Shown here: positions 35,024 through 43,019 of the stretch, piece after piece
Position numbering within the stretch: the first letter of the stretch is position 1
Layout: each line of letters starts with the position of its first letter
From: Neoactinobaculum massilliense
GTDB taxonomy: Bacteria; Actinomycetota; Actinomycetes; Actinomycetales; Actinomycetaceae
Direction of reading: 5' to 3'
Length of the DNA: 64,000 bases
NCBI RefSeq assembly: GCF_900604955.1
Contig: NZ_UWPE01000001.1
Coordinates: forward strand, 992,001-1,056,000
Translations under genes and position numbers: made by a program
Notes under the pieces: model-generated
Told to the model about the DNA's origin: nothing
What the model saw: the letters and a program-made list of their open reading frames with translations, nothing else
The model's database searches: none

Positions 35024-36280
35024 TTACTTATTGAGAAGCTCATTGGCCTCCGCGGCGGCATCCTTGCATGCCTGCTCAGGGGTCTTCTTACCGTTGAGCA
35101 TCTGCTGAAGGTTCTTATAGAGAACCCGGTACGCGGCACCCGCGTTCACCTGATTGGGCAAAGAATGGAGCTTTTCCGCCTCGTCGGAATAAACCTTTGC
35201 GAACTCTTCCGGGTACGTCGATTTCTCGTCAGCTCCCACGGGAGCGAAATTCGCCTTTTCATGGAATTTCGCCATCTGTTCCCCAGAGGTGATGAAGGAG
35301 ATCAGATCGTAAGCAAGCTGAGGATCTTTTGCCTGCTTAAAAATCGAGAGGCAATCGGCCGCCATGAATGTCCCGTAGTCAACGTCCTTGAGCGAGGTGG
35401 TGAAACCATAATTGATTCCGTCCTCTTTCCATGAGGGCGCGGACTGATCAGAACCAATGATGAACGCAGCCTGGCCATTCGTGAACTGATTGGCTGTCGT
35501 TTCGTCCGTTGTGCCGGTGGCATTGGGAGAAATGATTCCAAGATCCTTGAGCTCATTAATATAGGTGGCCGCCTTGATGACCTGGGGAGAGTCAAAGAGA
35601 GTCTTGGTTCCATCATCGGAGAAGAGCTTTCCGCCCGCTTGCCAGACGAACGGGAAGAACAATCCATTCATCACACCGGGATCATCGCTCCCCCACGGCG
35701 CTGCCAGAGGCTGGAATCCAGCATTCTTAATCTTGGTGCCAACGCTCTTGAAATCTTCCCAGGTCACCGGGATCTGGTCCACCCCGGCTTTGGCGAGAAC
35801 ATCTTTGTTGTAGACAAGTAGTCGCGCACCTCCCGCAACAAGAGGAATACCGTATTGTTTTCCGTCTATCTGGCCCTTATCCAGGAAGTAGAAGTTGTCC
35901 TTCTGTTTGCTGGTCACCATGTCTGTCATATCGACCAGTTGACCCTTTGCTACATAATCGGCCATCAGATTGGTGTAGGTGTAGGCAACATCGGGACCAT
36001 CGCCGGAGGCGACACCGGTGAGCAACTTGGTCTCATAGTTATCCCATGGGACAACCGTGACCTTAACGTCAACGTTATGTTCCTTCTCAAATGGAGCCAC
36101 GATGCTATCCCACAGCGCCTGGTCCTCATTGTCCGACGCGTTAGGAGCCATCCAGAGGTTAATTACTTCTGTATCTCCACCCGATTTTGCACTATCTGAC
36201 GACGAGCAGGCCGCCAGCGGGACGCACGTCGTTATTCCGAGGATGAGAGCAGTAATTTTCTTAAAGGTTTGCCGCTTCAT
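35024..36280 (-). CDS. Sugar ABC transporter substrate-binding lipoprotein
   Basis: A 418-residue extracytoplasmic sugar receptor. The lipoprotein signal is MKRQTFKK, hydrophobic core, lipobox LAAC with Cys25. The mature protein shows family-1 binding-protein features: LWMAPNASDNEDQALWDSIVAPFEKEHNVDVKV split over the first lobe, then PVTWEDFKSVGTKIKNAG, GQAAFIIGSDQ and SYDLISF-like segments. ATG 36280 is chosen for its AAAGGAG site and the signal peptide; upstream codons are Cys-rich and implausible. First gene of the sugar operon, downstream of the ROK regulator gene and a palindromic operator candidate. Confidence 0.93.
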   Translation of the reverse strand: MKRQTFKKITALILGITTCVPLAACSSSDSAKSGGDTEVINLWMAPNASDNEDQALWDSIVAPFEKEHNVDVKVTVVPWDNYETKLLTGVASGDGPDVAYTYTNLMADYVAKGQLVDMTDMVTSKQKDNFYFLDKGQIDGKQYGIPLVAGGARLLVYNKDVLAKAGVDQIPVTWEDFKSVGTKIKNAGFQPLAAPWGSDDPGVMNGLFFPFVWQAGGKLFSDDGTKTLFDSPQVIKAATYINELKDLGIISPNATGTTDETTANQFTNGQAAFIIGSDQSAPSWKEDGINYGFTTSLKDVDYGTFMAADCLSIFKQAKDPQLAYDLISFITSGEQMAKFHEKANFAPVGADEKSTYPEEFAKVYSDEAEKLHSLPNQVNAGAAYRVLYKNLQQMLNGKKTPEQACKDAAAEANELLNK

Positions 36281-36343
36281 TGCTTCTCCTTTGAAACCGA
36301 AATCTTGCGACAAGAACGTGCTTTCGCACGCGAGTTTATGGCA

Positions 36344-36375
36344 ACTATAGCAAATTGTGCAACATGGTTTCACAA
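36344..36375 (-). promoter_or_regulatory. Candidate promoter and overlapping operator of the sugar operon
   Basis: On the minus strand TATAGT (plus 36344-36349) is a good -10 box, with TGAAAC 17 bases upstream as a weak -35. An imperfect palindrome TTGTGCAA-catgg-TTTCACAA (36355-36375, one arm mismatch) overlaps the spacer and the -35. This is where a ROK repressor would be expected to bind. The start codon is 63 bases downstream. Confidence 0.45.
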
Positions 36376-36450
36376 GGGGGCTTTAGAACGTGCAGCGAAG
36401 CCTTAGCGCCCTTCTACTCCTTAGCACATACGACGTCGAAACGGGCCCAA

Positions 36451-37590
36451 TCACGCGGCTAGTGCGTCAAAATCAATGAGCTTCTGCGCAAGTGCAGTCA
36501 AGCCTCCAACAATGGGTTGACTCTCGGCGGGAGCGAAATACACCTCCGGTGCGATGCGCGAACGCTGCTGCACCTCCGCTGTGAGGCGAGTCTTAAACTC
36601 GGGACCACAATCAACAATGGCACCACTGATGCACAATGCGTCGGGATCAAACATATCCACAAGTTCACTTAACGGGCGGGCGAGCAGCTCACCCAGTGTC
36701 TCTATGAATTCCCTGTGCGCGCCGGGCTCATTCCCAACGGTTTTATAGTATTGACGCAGCCCCTGGCGCTCTTCAATCGCCCGTAGATACGCGCTCACCT
36801 GTTGCCACTCGGACGTACTAGACAGGCTAATCTCACCGGCGGCTCCGTGCGCTCCTTCCCAGATATGGCCGCCCACTACGAGCGCTAATCCCACCGCTTC
36901 CGAGCAGTGCAATGCAATGATTGAGGATGGGTCAAGGCTCAGTTGCTGGCGCAAGTACGAATCCATCCAGATGGCCGCTACTTTCGCGTCATTGCAAACG
37001 ATTACTTTGGTCGGAGCGCTAAAGTAACCCGCCAGTTCACCCATCCAGGCCCGATCATTGAGAAGTCGATACCCATCCGAATGAATATCCCCACCGGGCG
37101 TTACAATCCCGATAATTCCAACGAGAACGTAGGGCACACGGTGAGGACCCGCAATCTTGGCCAGTTGGCTGCCCACCCCGTATATCGCCTTAAGTACATC
37201 CTTGGGGGAGGCAATGGGCGCGCTGAAACTTGCCACCTTCGCCCCCACAGAATTGCGAAGTTGCCCGGCGCATTGGCTATAGCCGACGGAGATGACTGCA
37301 CTCCAATCTCGATCGGAGAGCCGCCTATACACCTGAGCCGGCCGCCCATTTACCGACGTAGCCGCAGGCGCCTCACATTCGATGACGCCCGAGTCAATCA
37401 ATCTTGTCAAGGCCTTCGTTACCGTGGGCCGAGAAAACCCGGTGGCATGGACAAGATCAGATACTGACTTCCATGAGTTGCCTGCCGAGAGCGCCCGCAA
37501 AATTGCGTATGAGGAGGGCGGGAATGATGCCTGACCGTCCGCCAACAGCAGGTCTCGGAAGGGTACAGACAGGCTTCCCGTGGTATTCAT
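36451..37590 (-). CDS. ROK-family transcriptional regulator
   Basis: A 379-residue sugar-responsive repressor. The N-terminal winged helix (SVSDLVHATGFSRPTVTKALTRLIDSGVIECE) is followed by a ROK sugar-kinase-like domain with LALVVGGHIWEGAHGAAGEIS. The usual ROK zinc motif (Cys-x-Cys-Gly-x2-Gly-Cys) that should follow GAAGEI is absent; Ser/Thr residues stand there instead. ATG 37590 is used because it gives a normal length; its ribosome-binding site is weak and the frame is open further upstream, so the start is uncertain. It lies directly upstream of the sugar operon on the same strand. Confidence 0.87.
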   Translation of the reverse strand: MNTTGSLSVPFRDLLLADGQASFPPSSYAILRALSAGNSWKSVSDLVHATGFSRPTVTKALTRLIDSGVIECEAPAATSVNGRPAQVYRRLSDRDWSAVISVGYSQCAGQLRNSVGAKVASFSAPIASPKDVLKAIYGVGSQLAKIAGPHRVPYVLVGIIGIVTPGGDIHSDGYRLLNDRAWMGELAGYFSAPTKVIVCNDAKVAAIWMDSYLRQQLSLDPSSIIALHCSEAVGLALVVGGHIWEGAHGAAGEISLSSTSEWQQVSAYLRAIEERQGLRQYYKTVGNEPGAHREFIETLGELLARPLSELVDMFDPDALCISGAIVDCGPEFKTRLTAEVQQRSRIAPEVYFAPAESQPIVGGLTALAQKLIDFDALAA

Positions 37591-37755
37591 GAAACGCAAG
37601 CATACCCGGCACTCAGCCGCCGAATGCCGAAGAATAAGCCCCCGCCGAATTGACAACCAACTGGGATGCTGAGTGCCCGAGCAGTCCCGCTGTAGTTCTC
37701 GGTACGCGTTTTTGAAAGGGCTCCAACACCCGCTTAATCCCGGGCATGCACTAAA

Positions 37756-37829
37756 TGGAGCGAGTGACGGGAATCGAACCCGCGTCATCAGCTTGGAAGG
37801 CTGAGGTTCTGCCGCTGAACTACACTCGC
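37756..37829 (-). tRNA. tRNA-Gly(TCC)
   Basis: A full cloverleaf on the minus strand: acceptor stem GCGAGTG/CACTCGC, anticodon loop CTTCCAA with TCC, T-loop GGTTCGATTCC, and discriminator T followed by an encoded CCA. Glycine identity fits the anticodon. Confidence 0.96.
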
Positions 37830-37926
37830 GTACTGATTCAAGATACCAGACAGCCGCGTCCGCCCGTGCGTGATGCGCCCGACACCTGCGCGCCGCGCGC
37901 TCTCCTCCGGTATTATGGCCGGGTCA

Positions 37927-38003
37927 CGGGATATAGCGCAGTTTGGTAGCGCACCCGCTTTGGGAGCGGGGGGTCGCGGGTTCAAATCCCGCTATCCCGA
38001 CCA
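37927..38003 (+). tRNA. tRNA-Pro(TGG)
   Basis: Cloverleaf with acceptor stem CGGGATA/TATCCCG, anticodon TGG in CTTTGGGAG, T-loop GGTTCAAATCC, discriminator A and encoded CCA. The starting C and the CGGG acceptor are normal for tRNA-Pro. Confidence 0.96.
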
Positions 38004-38100
38004 GGCTTGTCACGGCGTCATTTTCACCAGCTAACTTGCATTTTTCTTCACCAGCCCGCTTGCAATCCGCATCCGCCCAGTTTTGTGCGTACACGACCAT

Positions 38101-38138
38101 ATAAAAGCGGGCCCCTACCCATCGGTAGAGGCCCGCTT
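38101..38138 (-). terminator. Intrinsic terminator of the thioester adhesin gene
   Basis: AAGCGGGCC and CTACC (38105-38119, one unpaired-base pair) match GGTAG and GGCCCGCTT (38124-38138) in a 14-bp stem. On the minus strand it is followed by TTTATAT. Twelve bases after the stop codon. Confidence 0.85.
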
Positions 38139-38149
38139 CTGCGCGTTAC

Positions 38150-39433
38150 TTATGCATTCGCGTGACGCCGCACCATCAGGAGTGCTGCGCCGGCCGCGAG
38201 GATCGCAAGAGCCACGCCACCCAGCACACCCGCGGTGCTACCGGTGAGCGGAAGGGTATCGGAGCCGCCCGGCGTCGAATTGTTGCTCGCTACAACGTTC
38301 GACGTCGAGGTGTCGCTCTGCTGCGCCGAGGGCTGCTCGGATGCCGCGTTCGTGGCGTCCGTCGTGGCAGTCTCAGCTGGAGTACCTGTCACCGAAGCAT
38401 TATCGGACGGCTGCTCCGAGGGCGCCTCCGAGGTGGGCGTGGTATCCGGCGTCGGCGCCTCGTCCGACGGCGTCACCGCCGGAGTGGTCTCCTCCGTAGA
38501 CGGCGTGGTTGCCTCATCGGACGGCTGCTCGGTAGGCGCCTCCGAGGTGGGCGTGGTATCCGGCGTGGTTGCCTCATCGGAGGGCGTCACCGCCGGAGTC
38601 GTCTCCTCAGTCGAAGGCGTCGTTGCCTCATCGGACGGCGTCGAAGTTGGGTTCTCTTCGCCCGTCGTGGGATTGACAAACGTGGCGGTCAGCAGATTCT
38701 GGTAGCTGCCCGTGATCGTCTGTCCATTCTCCTCATATTCAGACACGAAAATGTTGAGGGATTCCTTCGCCGGATCCACGTCCACCAACTGGACGTCCTT
38801 CGGGCCCGAGGCCGTGGTTCCGGTCAGGATGTCATAGGCATTGCGCATGGCCGTGCGGTGTGTCTCATCCGTGAAGACGGCAGAGTTCAGATCCGAGCCA
38901 GTGTCGCCATCGGTGTAATACCAAATGGCTTCCTGGGTGACGTAACGGAATTCGGTGTCGGTGAGGCCGAGCATGTCCTGGAGACCAGCGGCGTCATTCG
39001 GATATCCATTCTTGATCACGCGGAGCACGTCCGCGTGAATATCTGCGCTTCGCGCATCTGTGGCGAATCCGGTCAGATCCTCACCGTAGTGACGTACATA
39101 GCGTAGCCCAATACCGCGATCAAAAATGCTCACGTTCGGATCATTCGGCTTGCTGTACACCAATTCCGGGATTGTCTCGTGCATATTGAAGCAGTATGCA
39201 ACAACAGCCTTACCACCATTCTCCGGTTCCACGGCCAGAGGTGAGACCACGTTGGTCTGCTGCTGGTTACCGTCCCCGTAGGGCGGCAGAGCGGAAACCG
39301 AGTCATCCGCATAGCCGATGTACTTGGTAGCGGTATCAACCGCCGCATAGGCAGCCACCAGCGGTGCGCCGGTGAGCGCTGCTATGACGGCCAATGCGAG
39401 GGCCACCAGCCACGTCTTCCTATTAGTCCTCAT
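38150..39433 (-). CDS. Sortase-anchored surface protein with thioester domain (Cys-Gln adhesin)
   Basis: A 427-residue cell-wall protein. A signal peptide (residues 1-31) ends in YAAVD. The thioester domain covers about 35-250: Cys81 in AYCFN and Gln167 in VTQEAIWYYTDG are the expected partners for an internal thioester that can bond covalently to host amines, as in Gram-positive TED adhesins. Residues 260-390 form a Ser/Thr/Pro/Glu stalk with two nearly perfect 38-residue repeats (266-303, 304-341). The end has LPLTG (394-398), a membrane helix and an RRHANA tail for sortase anchoring. ATG 39433 has GGGAG upstream. The stalk is the likely length-variable part. Confidence 0.92.
   Translation of the reverse strand: MRTNRKTWLVALALAVIAALTGAPLVAAYAAVDTATKYIGYADDSVSALPPYGDGNQQQTNVVSPLAVEPENGGKAVVAYCFNMHETIPELVYSKPNDPNVSIFDRGIGLRYVRHYGEDLTGFATDARSADIHADVLRVIKNGYPNDAAGLQDMLGLTDTEFRYVTQEAIWYYTDGDTGSDLNSAVFTDETHRTAMRNAYDILTGTTASGPKDVQLVDVDPAKESLNIFVSEYEENGQTITGSYQNLLTATFVNPTTGEENPTSTPSDEATTPSTEETTPAVTPSDEATTPDTTPTSEAPTEQPSDEATTPSTEETTPAVTPSDEAPTPDTTPTSEAPSEQPSDNASVTGTPAETATTDATNAASEQPSAQQSDTSTSNVVASNNSTPGGSDTLPLTGSTAGVLGGVALAILAAGAALLMVRRHANA
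38411..38638 (-). repeat. Two tandem 114-bp units encoding the adhesin stalk
   Basis: Units 38525-38638 and 38411-38524 each encode 38 residues starting PSDEATTPSTEETTPAVTP. They differ at only two residues (Thr/Pro, Thr/Ser), which suggests recent duplication and possible copy-number variation by slippage or recombination. Confidence 0.9.
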
Positions 39434-39682
39434 TACACTCCCAAAAGTTATCGCCGCGATTCTGTATTAAACGGCGAGAAGAAACTGCGGTACCGAGTAA
39501 TGATAAGTGTCAGGCCATATCGACGGATTGATCAGTGATCCGAAGCATTCGCGTCTATTAACATTTTGCTTGCGTTAAAATGCAACTTTTTCCACCTCTC
39601 ACCTGCCTCTCTCGCAAATGTTCACATTTTCATCTATCTTGCGTCGAACCTCACATATTCAACGCCGAGTTTGAAGGGGTGC
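39434..39682. other. AT-richer region upstream of the adhesin gene
   Basis: No gene is supported. The DNA is clearly lower in GC than its surroundings. TAATAC on the minus strand (near 39463) could be a -10 box. CATTTT and AAAATG flank GCTTGCGTT as a 6-bp-arm inverted repeat near 39562-39582. GGAT-TGATCA-GTGATCC near 39523-39540 is a further partial palindrome. Confidence 0.35.
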
Positions 39683-39713
39683 AAAAAGGCCCGATGCCGA
39701 AGCATCGGGCCTT
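39683..39713 (-). terminator. Intrinsic terminator of rpmF
   Basis: A 12-bp perfect stem AAGGCCCGATGC/GCATCGGGCCTT with a CGAA tetraloop (plus strand) is followed on the minus strand by a T-run. It starts 14 bases after the rpmF stop. Confidence 0.92.
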
Positions 39714-39727
39714 AGAGCGCTACTTAG

Positions 39728-39892
39728 TTAGTCCGAAAGCAGCCCGGACTGATACGCCTTCGCCAGCTTGCGGGGAATGCGCTTGGTCTGGCCATGCACC
39801 TTCACCGACTGGAGCTGCGTGAGCTCCGCCTTCCACTGGGAGCGGCGAGAGTGGGTATTGCTACGGGACATCCTGCGCTTGGGTACTGGCAT
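39728..39892 (-). CDS. rpmF: Large-subunit ribosomal protein bL32
   Basis: A 54-residue basic ribosomal protein. The start [22 protein letters not shown] is unmistakable bL32. None of the four zinc-binding cysteines found in one class of L32 is present, so this is the zinc-independent (C-minus) form; a zinc-containing paralogue may exist elsewhere. ATG 39892 has GAGAGGAG upstream. A monocistronic unit with its own terminator. Confidence 0.96.
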   Translation of the reverse strand: MPVPKRRMSRSNTHSRRSQWKAELTQLQSVKVHGQTKRIPRKLAKAYQSGLLSD

Positions 39893-40058
39893 GTTCCGCT
39901 CCTCTCTACGATTTCACTTGGCCGTTTGCGCGGCCGGACTTTGGTAACAGCCAAGGCCGTTACACACGAGTAATTACTCTACCGCATCGCACCACCTAGG
40001 TCACGCTCGCACTTCTCTTCCCCGCGAGCAGTTGCTCACAACGCGAGATAATCGCACT

Positions 40059-40697
40059 ATGGACCTGGTACTCGCACCGCATACATCGATTCGCATCGAA
40101 ACCGAAGTAAAGCGCTCACGCTTCATCACCGCACTTGTCCGCGTGGACTCCGAGGCACAGGCCCGCGCCGTTATTGCCGCCGAACGGGCGGCCTACCCCG
40201 ATGCGCGTCACCACTGCATCGCATACGTGATTGGAGTTCCCGGGGCCGAACCACTCCGGCGCTCGTCGGACGACGGCGAGCCCTCGGGCACCGCGGGCCG
40301 CCCGATGCTTGACGCTCTCGTGGGAGCCGGCGTCGCGGACGTCGTCGCCGTGGTAACACGTTACTTCGGCGGCACACTACTGGGTACGGGCGGACTGGTG
40401 CGCGCCTATGGGGCTGCCGTGCAGGGAGCGCTCAACCAGGCATGCTTGTTTATCCGTCGCCGTGTCCCCGCCTATGTGGCGACGCTCCCCCATGCGAGCG
40501 CCGGCCGCTACCTCGCAGCTCTGGCGGCCGCCGGATTTGCCACACACACCAGCTACGAGGCCACGGGCGTACGCATCCGCGTAGCTACCTCTCGGCCGGA
40601 CGAATTAGCAGCGCTGCTAGCCGAGCAGTCCTCCGGACACGTCGAGCTGGCGGCGGACGGCGAAGAAACCATCGAGGAACCTGCACGCCAGTTATAG
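40059..40697 (+). CDS. YigZ/IMPACT-family protein
   Basis: A 212-residue cytoplasmic protein of the widely conserved YigZ/IMPACT (UPF0029) family. The N-terminal domain shows EVKRSRFITALVRVDSEAQA, RHHCIAYVIG and the signature SDDGEPSGTAGRPML, followed by VTRYFGGTLLGTGGLVRAYG. The C-terminal ferredoxin-like domain runs from about residue 140. Bacterial members have been linked to translation-related functions, but the exact role is not settled. ATG 40059 is the natural start by homology; its ribosome-binding site is weak. Followed by the cysteine leader. Confidence 0.9.
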   Translation: MDLVLAPHTSIRIETEVKRSRFITALVRVDSEAQARAVIAAERAAYPDARHHCIAYVIGVPGAEPLRRSSDDGEPSGTAGRPMLDALVGAGVADVVAVVTRYFGGTLLGTGGLVRAYGAAVQGALNQACLFIRRRVPAYVATLPHASAGRYLAALAAAGFATHTSYEATGVRIRVATSRPDELAALLAEQSSGHVELAADGEETIEEPARQL

Positions 40698-40775
40698 CAA
40701 GCGCCGTCGGATCCTTGCAAAGCCCCGTCCCCATCGTGCTACGGTGAGCCTGTCAGCTATTTCGAGGAGGTCGGC

Positions 40776-40838
40776 ATGCAGCGTTTCAACGCCACCCGCG
40801 CCTGCCGCCTCACCTGTATCTGGAGCGTTGAGCTTTAG
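40776..40838 (+). CDS. Cysteine-containing leader peptide upstream of cysK
   Basis: A 20-codon ORF (MQRFNATRACRLTC then IWSVEL) with a strong GAGGAGG site five bases before its ATG. It contains two cysteines in the middle and ends 79 bases before cysK. Short cysteine-rich upstream ORFs that sense cysteine supply by ribosome stalling are known before sulfur-assimilation genes in mycobacteria. The gap to cysK contains a small hairpin (GCGGT/ACCGC at 40871-40885). A regulatory role in cysK-cysE expression is therefore likely but inferred. Confidence 0.7.
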   Translation: MQRFNATRACRLTCIWSVEL

Positions 40839-40917
40839 CCCCACCCCGGCGCCGTTCTTGACGCTCTTTTGCGGTATTACACCGCTAGCCGGACCACCAC
40901 ATATTTAAGGAATAGCT

Positions 40918-41850
40918 ATGACCATTTATCAGAATGCTACGGAACTTGTTGGCCACACTCCCCTGGTTCGCTTCTCCACCTTTGAGGCAGAAGGCGGCGC
41001 CGAACTTGTTGGAAAGCTGGAATTCTATAATCCGGCAAACTCCGTGAAGGATCGTATCGCCGTGGCCATCGTGGACGCGGCGGAGAAATCGGGTGCTTTG
41101 AAGCCCGGTGGCACCATCGTGGAGGGCACCTCCGGCAATACGGGTATCGGCCTCGCCTGGGTGGGCGCGGCACGCGGCTATCGCGTCATCATCACCATGC
41201 CTGCCTCGATGTCCGTTGAGCGCCGCGCCCTGGTGCGGGCTTATGGCGCCGAACTGGTGCTTACGGACCCGGCCGCCGGCATGAAGGGCGCCGTCGCCAA
41301 GGCTCAGGAGATCGCGCGCTCCACCGAGGGCGCCATTCTCGCCTCGCAATTCTCCAATGCGGCGAACCCGGCCATCCATGAGGCCACCACCGGTGAGGAG
41401 ATCTGGGCGGATACGGACGGCAAGGTAGATTACTTCATCTCCGCTTTCGGCACCGCGGGCACGGTGACCGGCGTCGGCCGCGCCCTCAAGCGCCACAATC
41501 CTGACGTGAAGGTGATCGCCGTGGAGCCGGCAGAATCTCCACTCCTCTCCGCAGGCCACGCGGGATCTCACAAGATTCAGGGAATCGGGGCGAACTTCGT
41601 GCCCGACGTCCTGGACCGTGGCGTGATCGATGAGTTTCTCACGGTCACGTCCGACGCCGCCCTGGCCACCGCGCGTGCCGCCGCTCAGCAGGAGGGACTC
41701 CTGGTAGGCATTTCCTCTGGCGCAGCACTCAAAGCGGCCCTCGATGTGGCGGCGCGGCCCGAGGCCACCGGTAAGCGCATTGTATTTATTGTGCCGGATT
41801 TCGGGGAGCGCTACCTCTCTACGCCGCTCTTCGAGGGGTATCGGGACTAG
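40918..41850 (+). CDS. cysK: Cysteine synthase A (O-acetylserine sulfhydrylase)
   Basis: A 310-residue PLP enzyme making cysteine from O-acetylserine and sulfide. The PLP lysine is in NSVKDRIAV, the substrate loop is EGTSGNTG, and the phosphate-binding loop is GTAGTVTG. The end [10 protein letters not shown] is typical of CysK. ATG 40918 has TAAGGA upstream. The order leader-cysK-cysE makes a complete serine-to-cysteine module. CysK and CysE are known to associate through the CysE C-terminus. Confidence 0.96.
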   Translation: MTIYQNATELVGHTPLVRFSTFEAEGGAELVGKLEFYNPANSVKDRIAVAIVDAAEKSGALKPGGTIVEGTSGNTGIGLAWVGAARGYRVIITMPASMSVERRALVRAYGAELVLTDPAAGMKGAVAKAQEIARSTEGAILASQFSNAANPAIHEATTGEEIWADTDGKVDYFISAFGTAGTVTGVGRALKRHNPDVKVIAVEPAESPLLSAGHAGSHKIQGIGANFVPDVLDRGVIDEFLTVTSDAALATARAAAQQEGLLVGISSGAALKAALDVAARPEATGKRIVFIVPDFGERYLSTPLFEGYRD

Positions 41851-41896
41851 CAATAGGCCGCCGGCCCGGCACCGGCCGGTGGCCCGGGAGGGAACC

Positions 41897-42418
41897 ATGG
41901 GCATCGTAAAGAGCATGCGGGAAGATCTGTGGACCGCTCGCGCTAAAGATCCCGCCGCACGCACGGGCCTCGAAGTGGCCCTCGCCTATTCCGGTGTGCA
42001 TGCGCTGTGGACATACCGAGCAGCGCATGCCCTCTGGGAAGCGTCGCCGCACCTGCGCACGCCGGCGCGGCTACTCTCCCAGGCGGCCCGTGCCCTCACC
42101 GGCATTGAGATTCATCCCGCCGCACGCATTGGCCGCCGCTTTTTCATCGACCATGGCCAGGGCGTAGTGATTGGAGAAACCACGGAAATCGGTGATGATG
42201 TGACCCTGTATCACCAGGTAACACTGGGTGGAACCTCTCTTGACCACGTCAAGCGCCATCCCACCGTGCACGATGGTGCGGTCATCGGCGCGGGCGCGAA
42301 GGTGCTGGGCCCCGTTGATATCGGCGCTCATGCGCAGGTGGGAGCAAACGCGGTGGTTGTCAAAGACGTGCCCGCGAGCGCCACGGCCGTGGGTGTACCG
42401 GCAAGAATCCGCCGTTAG
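41897..42418 (+). CDS. cysE: Serine O-acetyltransferase
   Basis: A 173-residue left-handed beta-helix acetyltransferase that makes O-acetylserine. The N-terminal helices ([15 protein letters not shown]) lead into [33 protein letters not shown] and the hexapeptide repeats with YHQVTLGG. It is shorter than the 270-residue enteric form, matching the short actinobacterial type. The usual C-terminal Ile that docks in CysK is replaced by a basic end (ARIRR), so the complex with CysK may be weak or absent. ATG 41897 has a GGGAGGGAA site. 46 bases after cysK. Confidence 0.94.
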   Translation: MGIVKSMREDLWTARAKDPAARTGLEVALAYSGVHALWTYRAAHALWEASPHLRTPARLLSQAARALTGIEIHPAARIGRRFFIDHGQGVVIGETTEIGDDVTLYHQVTLGGTSLDHVKRHPTVHDGAVIGAGAKVLGPVDIGAHAQVGANAVVVKDVPASATAVGVPARIRR

Positions 42419-42423
42419 GCGAC

Positions 42424-42455
42424 ACAAAAATATGGCGGCCCGCCCGGGCCGCCAT
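42424..42455. terminator. Bidirectional terminator between cysE and rpiB
   Basis: An 11-bp perfect stem ATGGCGGCCCG/CGGGCCGCCAT (42432-42455) with a 2-base gap sits in the convergent gap. The minus-strand side has a T-run (AAAAA on plus at 42426-42430), so it is strongest for rpiB. Confidence 0.8.
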
Positions 42456-42484
42456 CATGCCGCACGCGTTATGCGGCCCCGCGA

Positions 42485-42943
42485 TCACTCCGCGGATCCG
42501 CCGTTCTCATACGCCGCAATCTTCTTGATGCGACGAATATGACGCTCTCCTTCGGAGAAGGGGGTTTCCAGGAACCACTTGATGAGCTGGAGCGCCTCCT
42601 CCTTCGAGTGCTGCCGTGCACCAACGGAGACGACGTTGGCGTTATTGTGTTCACGGCCAAGCTTCGCCGTATCCTCATTCCACGCAAGAATGGCCCGGAT
42701 ACCCTTCACTTTATTGGCCGAAACCTGCTCGCCATTCCCGGAACCGCCAATCACAATGCCGAGCGAACCCGGATCCGCGATCACGCCCTCAGCGGCGGCG
42801 ATGCAGAACGCCGGGTAGTCATCATCGGAGTTATAGGTCTCGGCGCCGTGGTCAATGACCTCATAGCCCGCCTTGGCGAGTTCCGCCTTGACGTATTCCT
42901 TTAGTTCAAATCCAGCATGATCCGTGCCAATATGTACGCGCAT
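42485..42943 (-). CDS. rpiB: Ribose-5-phosphate isomerase B
   Basis: A 152-residue enzyme of the pentose phosphate pathway that interconverts ribose- and ribulose-5-phosphate. The N-terminus MRVHIGTDHAGFELK and the segment DDDYPAFCIAAAEGV, IGGSGNGEQVSANKVKGIRA are family marks; the GSGNG segment replaces the more usual GTGIG. Several LacAB/RpiB proteins have Cys in the catalytic loop, and here the Cys is at YPAFC. ATG 42943 has AGGAAG upstream. Downstream of a LysR gene, separated by a 76-base gap. Confidence 0.93.
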   Translation of the reverse strand: MRVHIGTDHAGFELKEYVKAELAKAGYEVIDHGAETYNSDDDYPAFCIAAAEGVIADPGSLGIVIGGSGNGEQVSANKVKGIRAILAWNEDTAKLGREHNNANVVSVGARQHSKEEALQLIKWFLETPFSEGERHIRRIKKIAAYENGGSAE

Positions 42944-43019
42944 ATTTCTATTCTTCCTGAGCCCTTTGGCACACAACAACAACTTTGGTCCCCTTTCGCG
43001 GAAAGGCGCCCCGGCGGGC

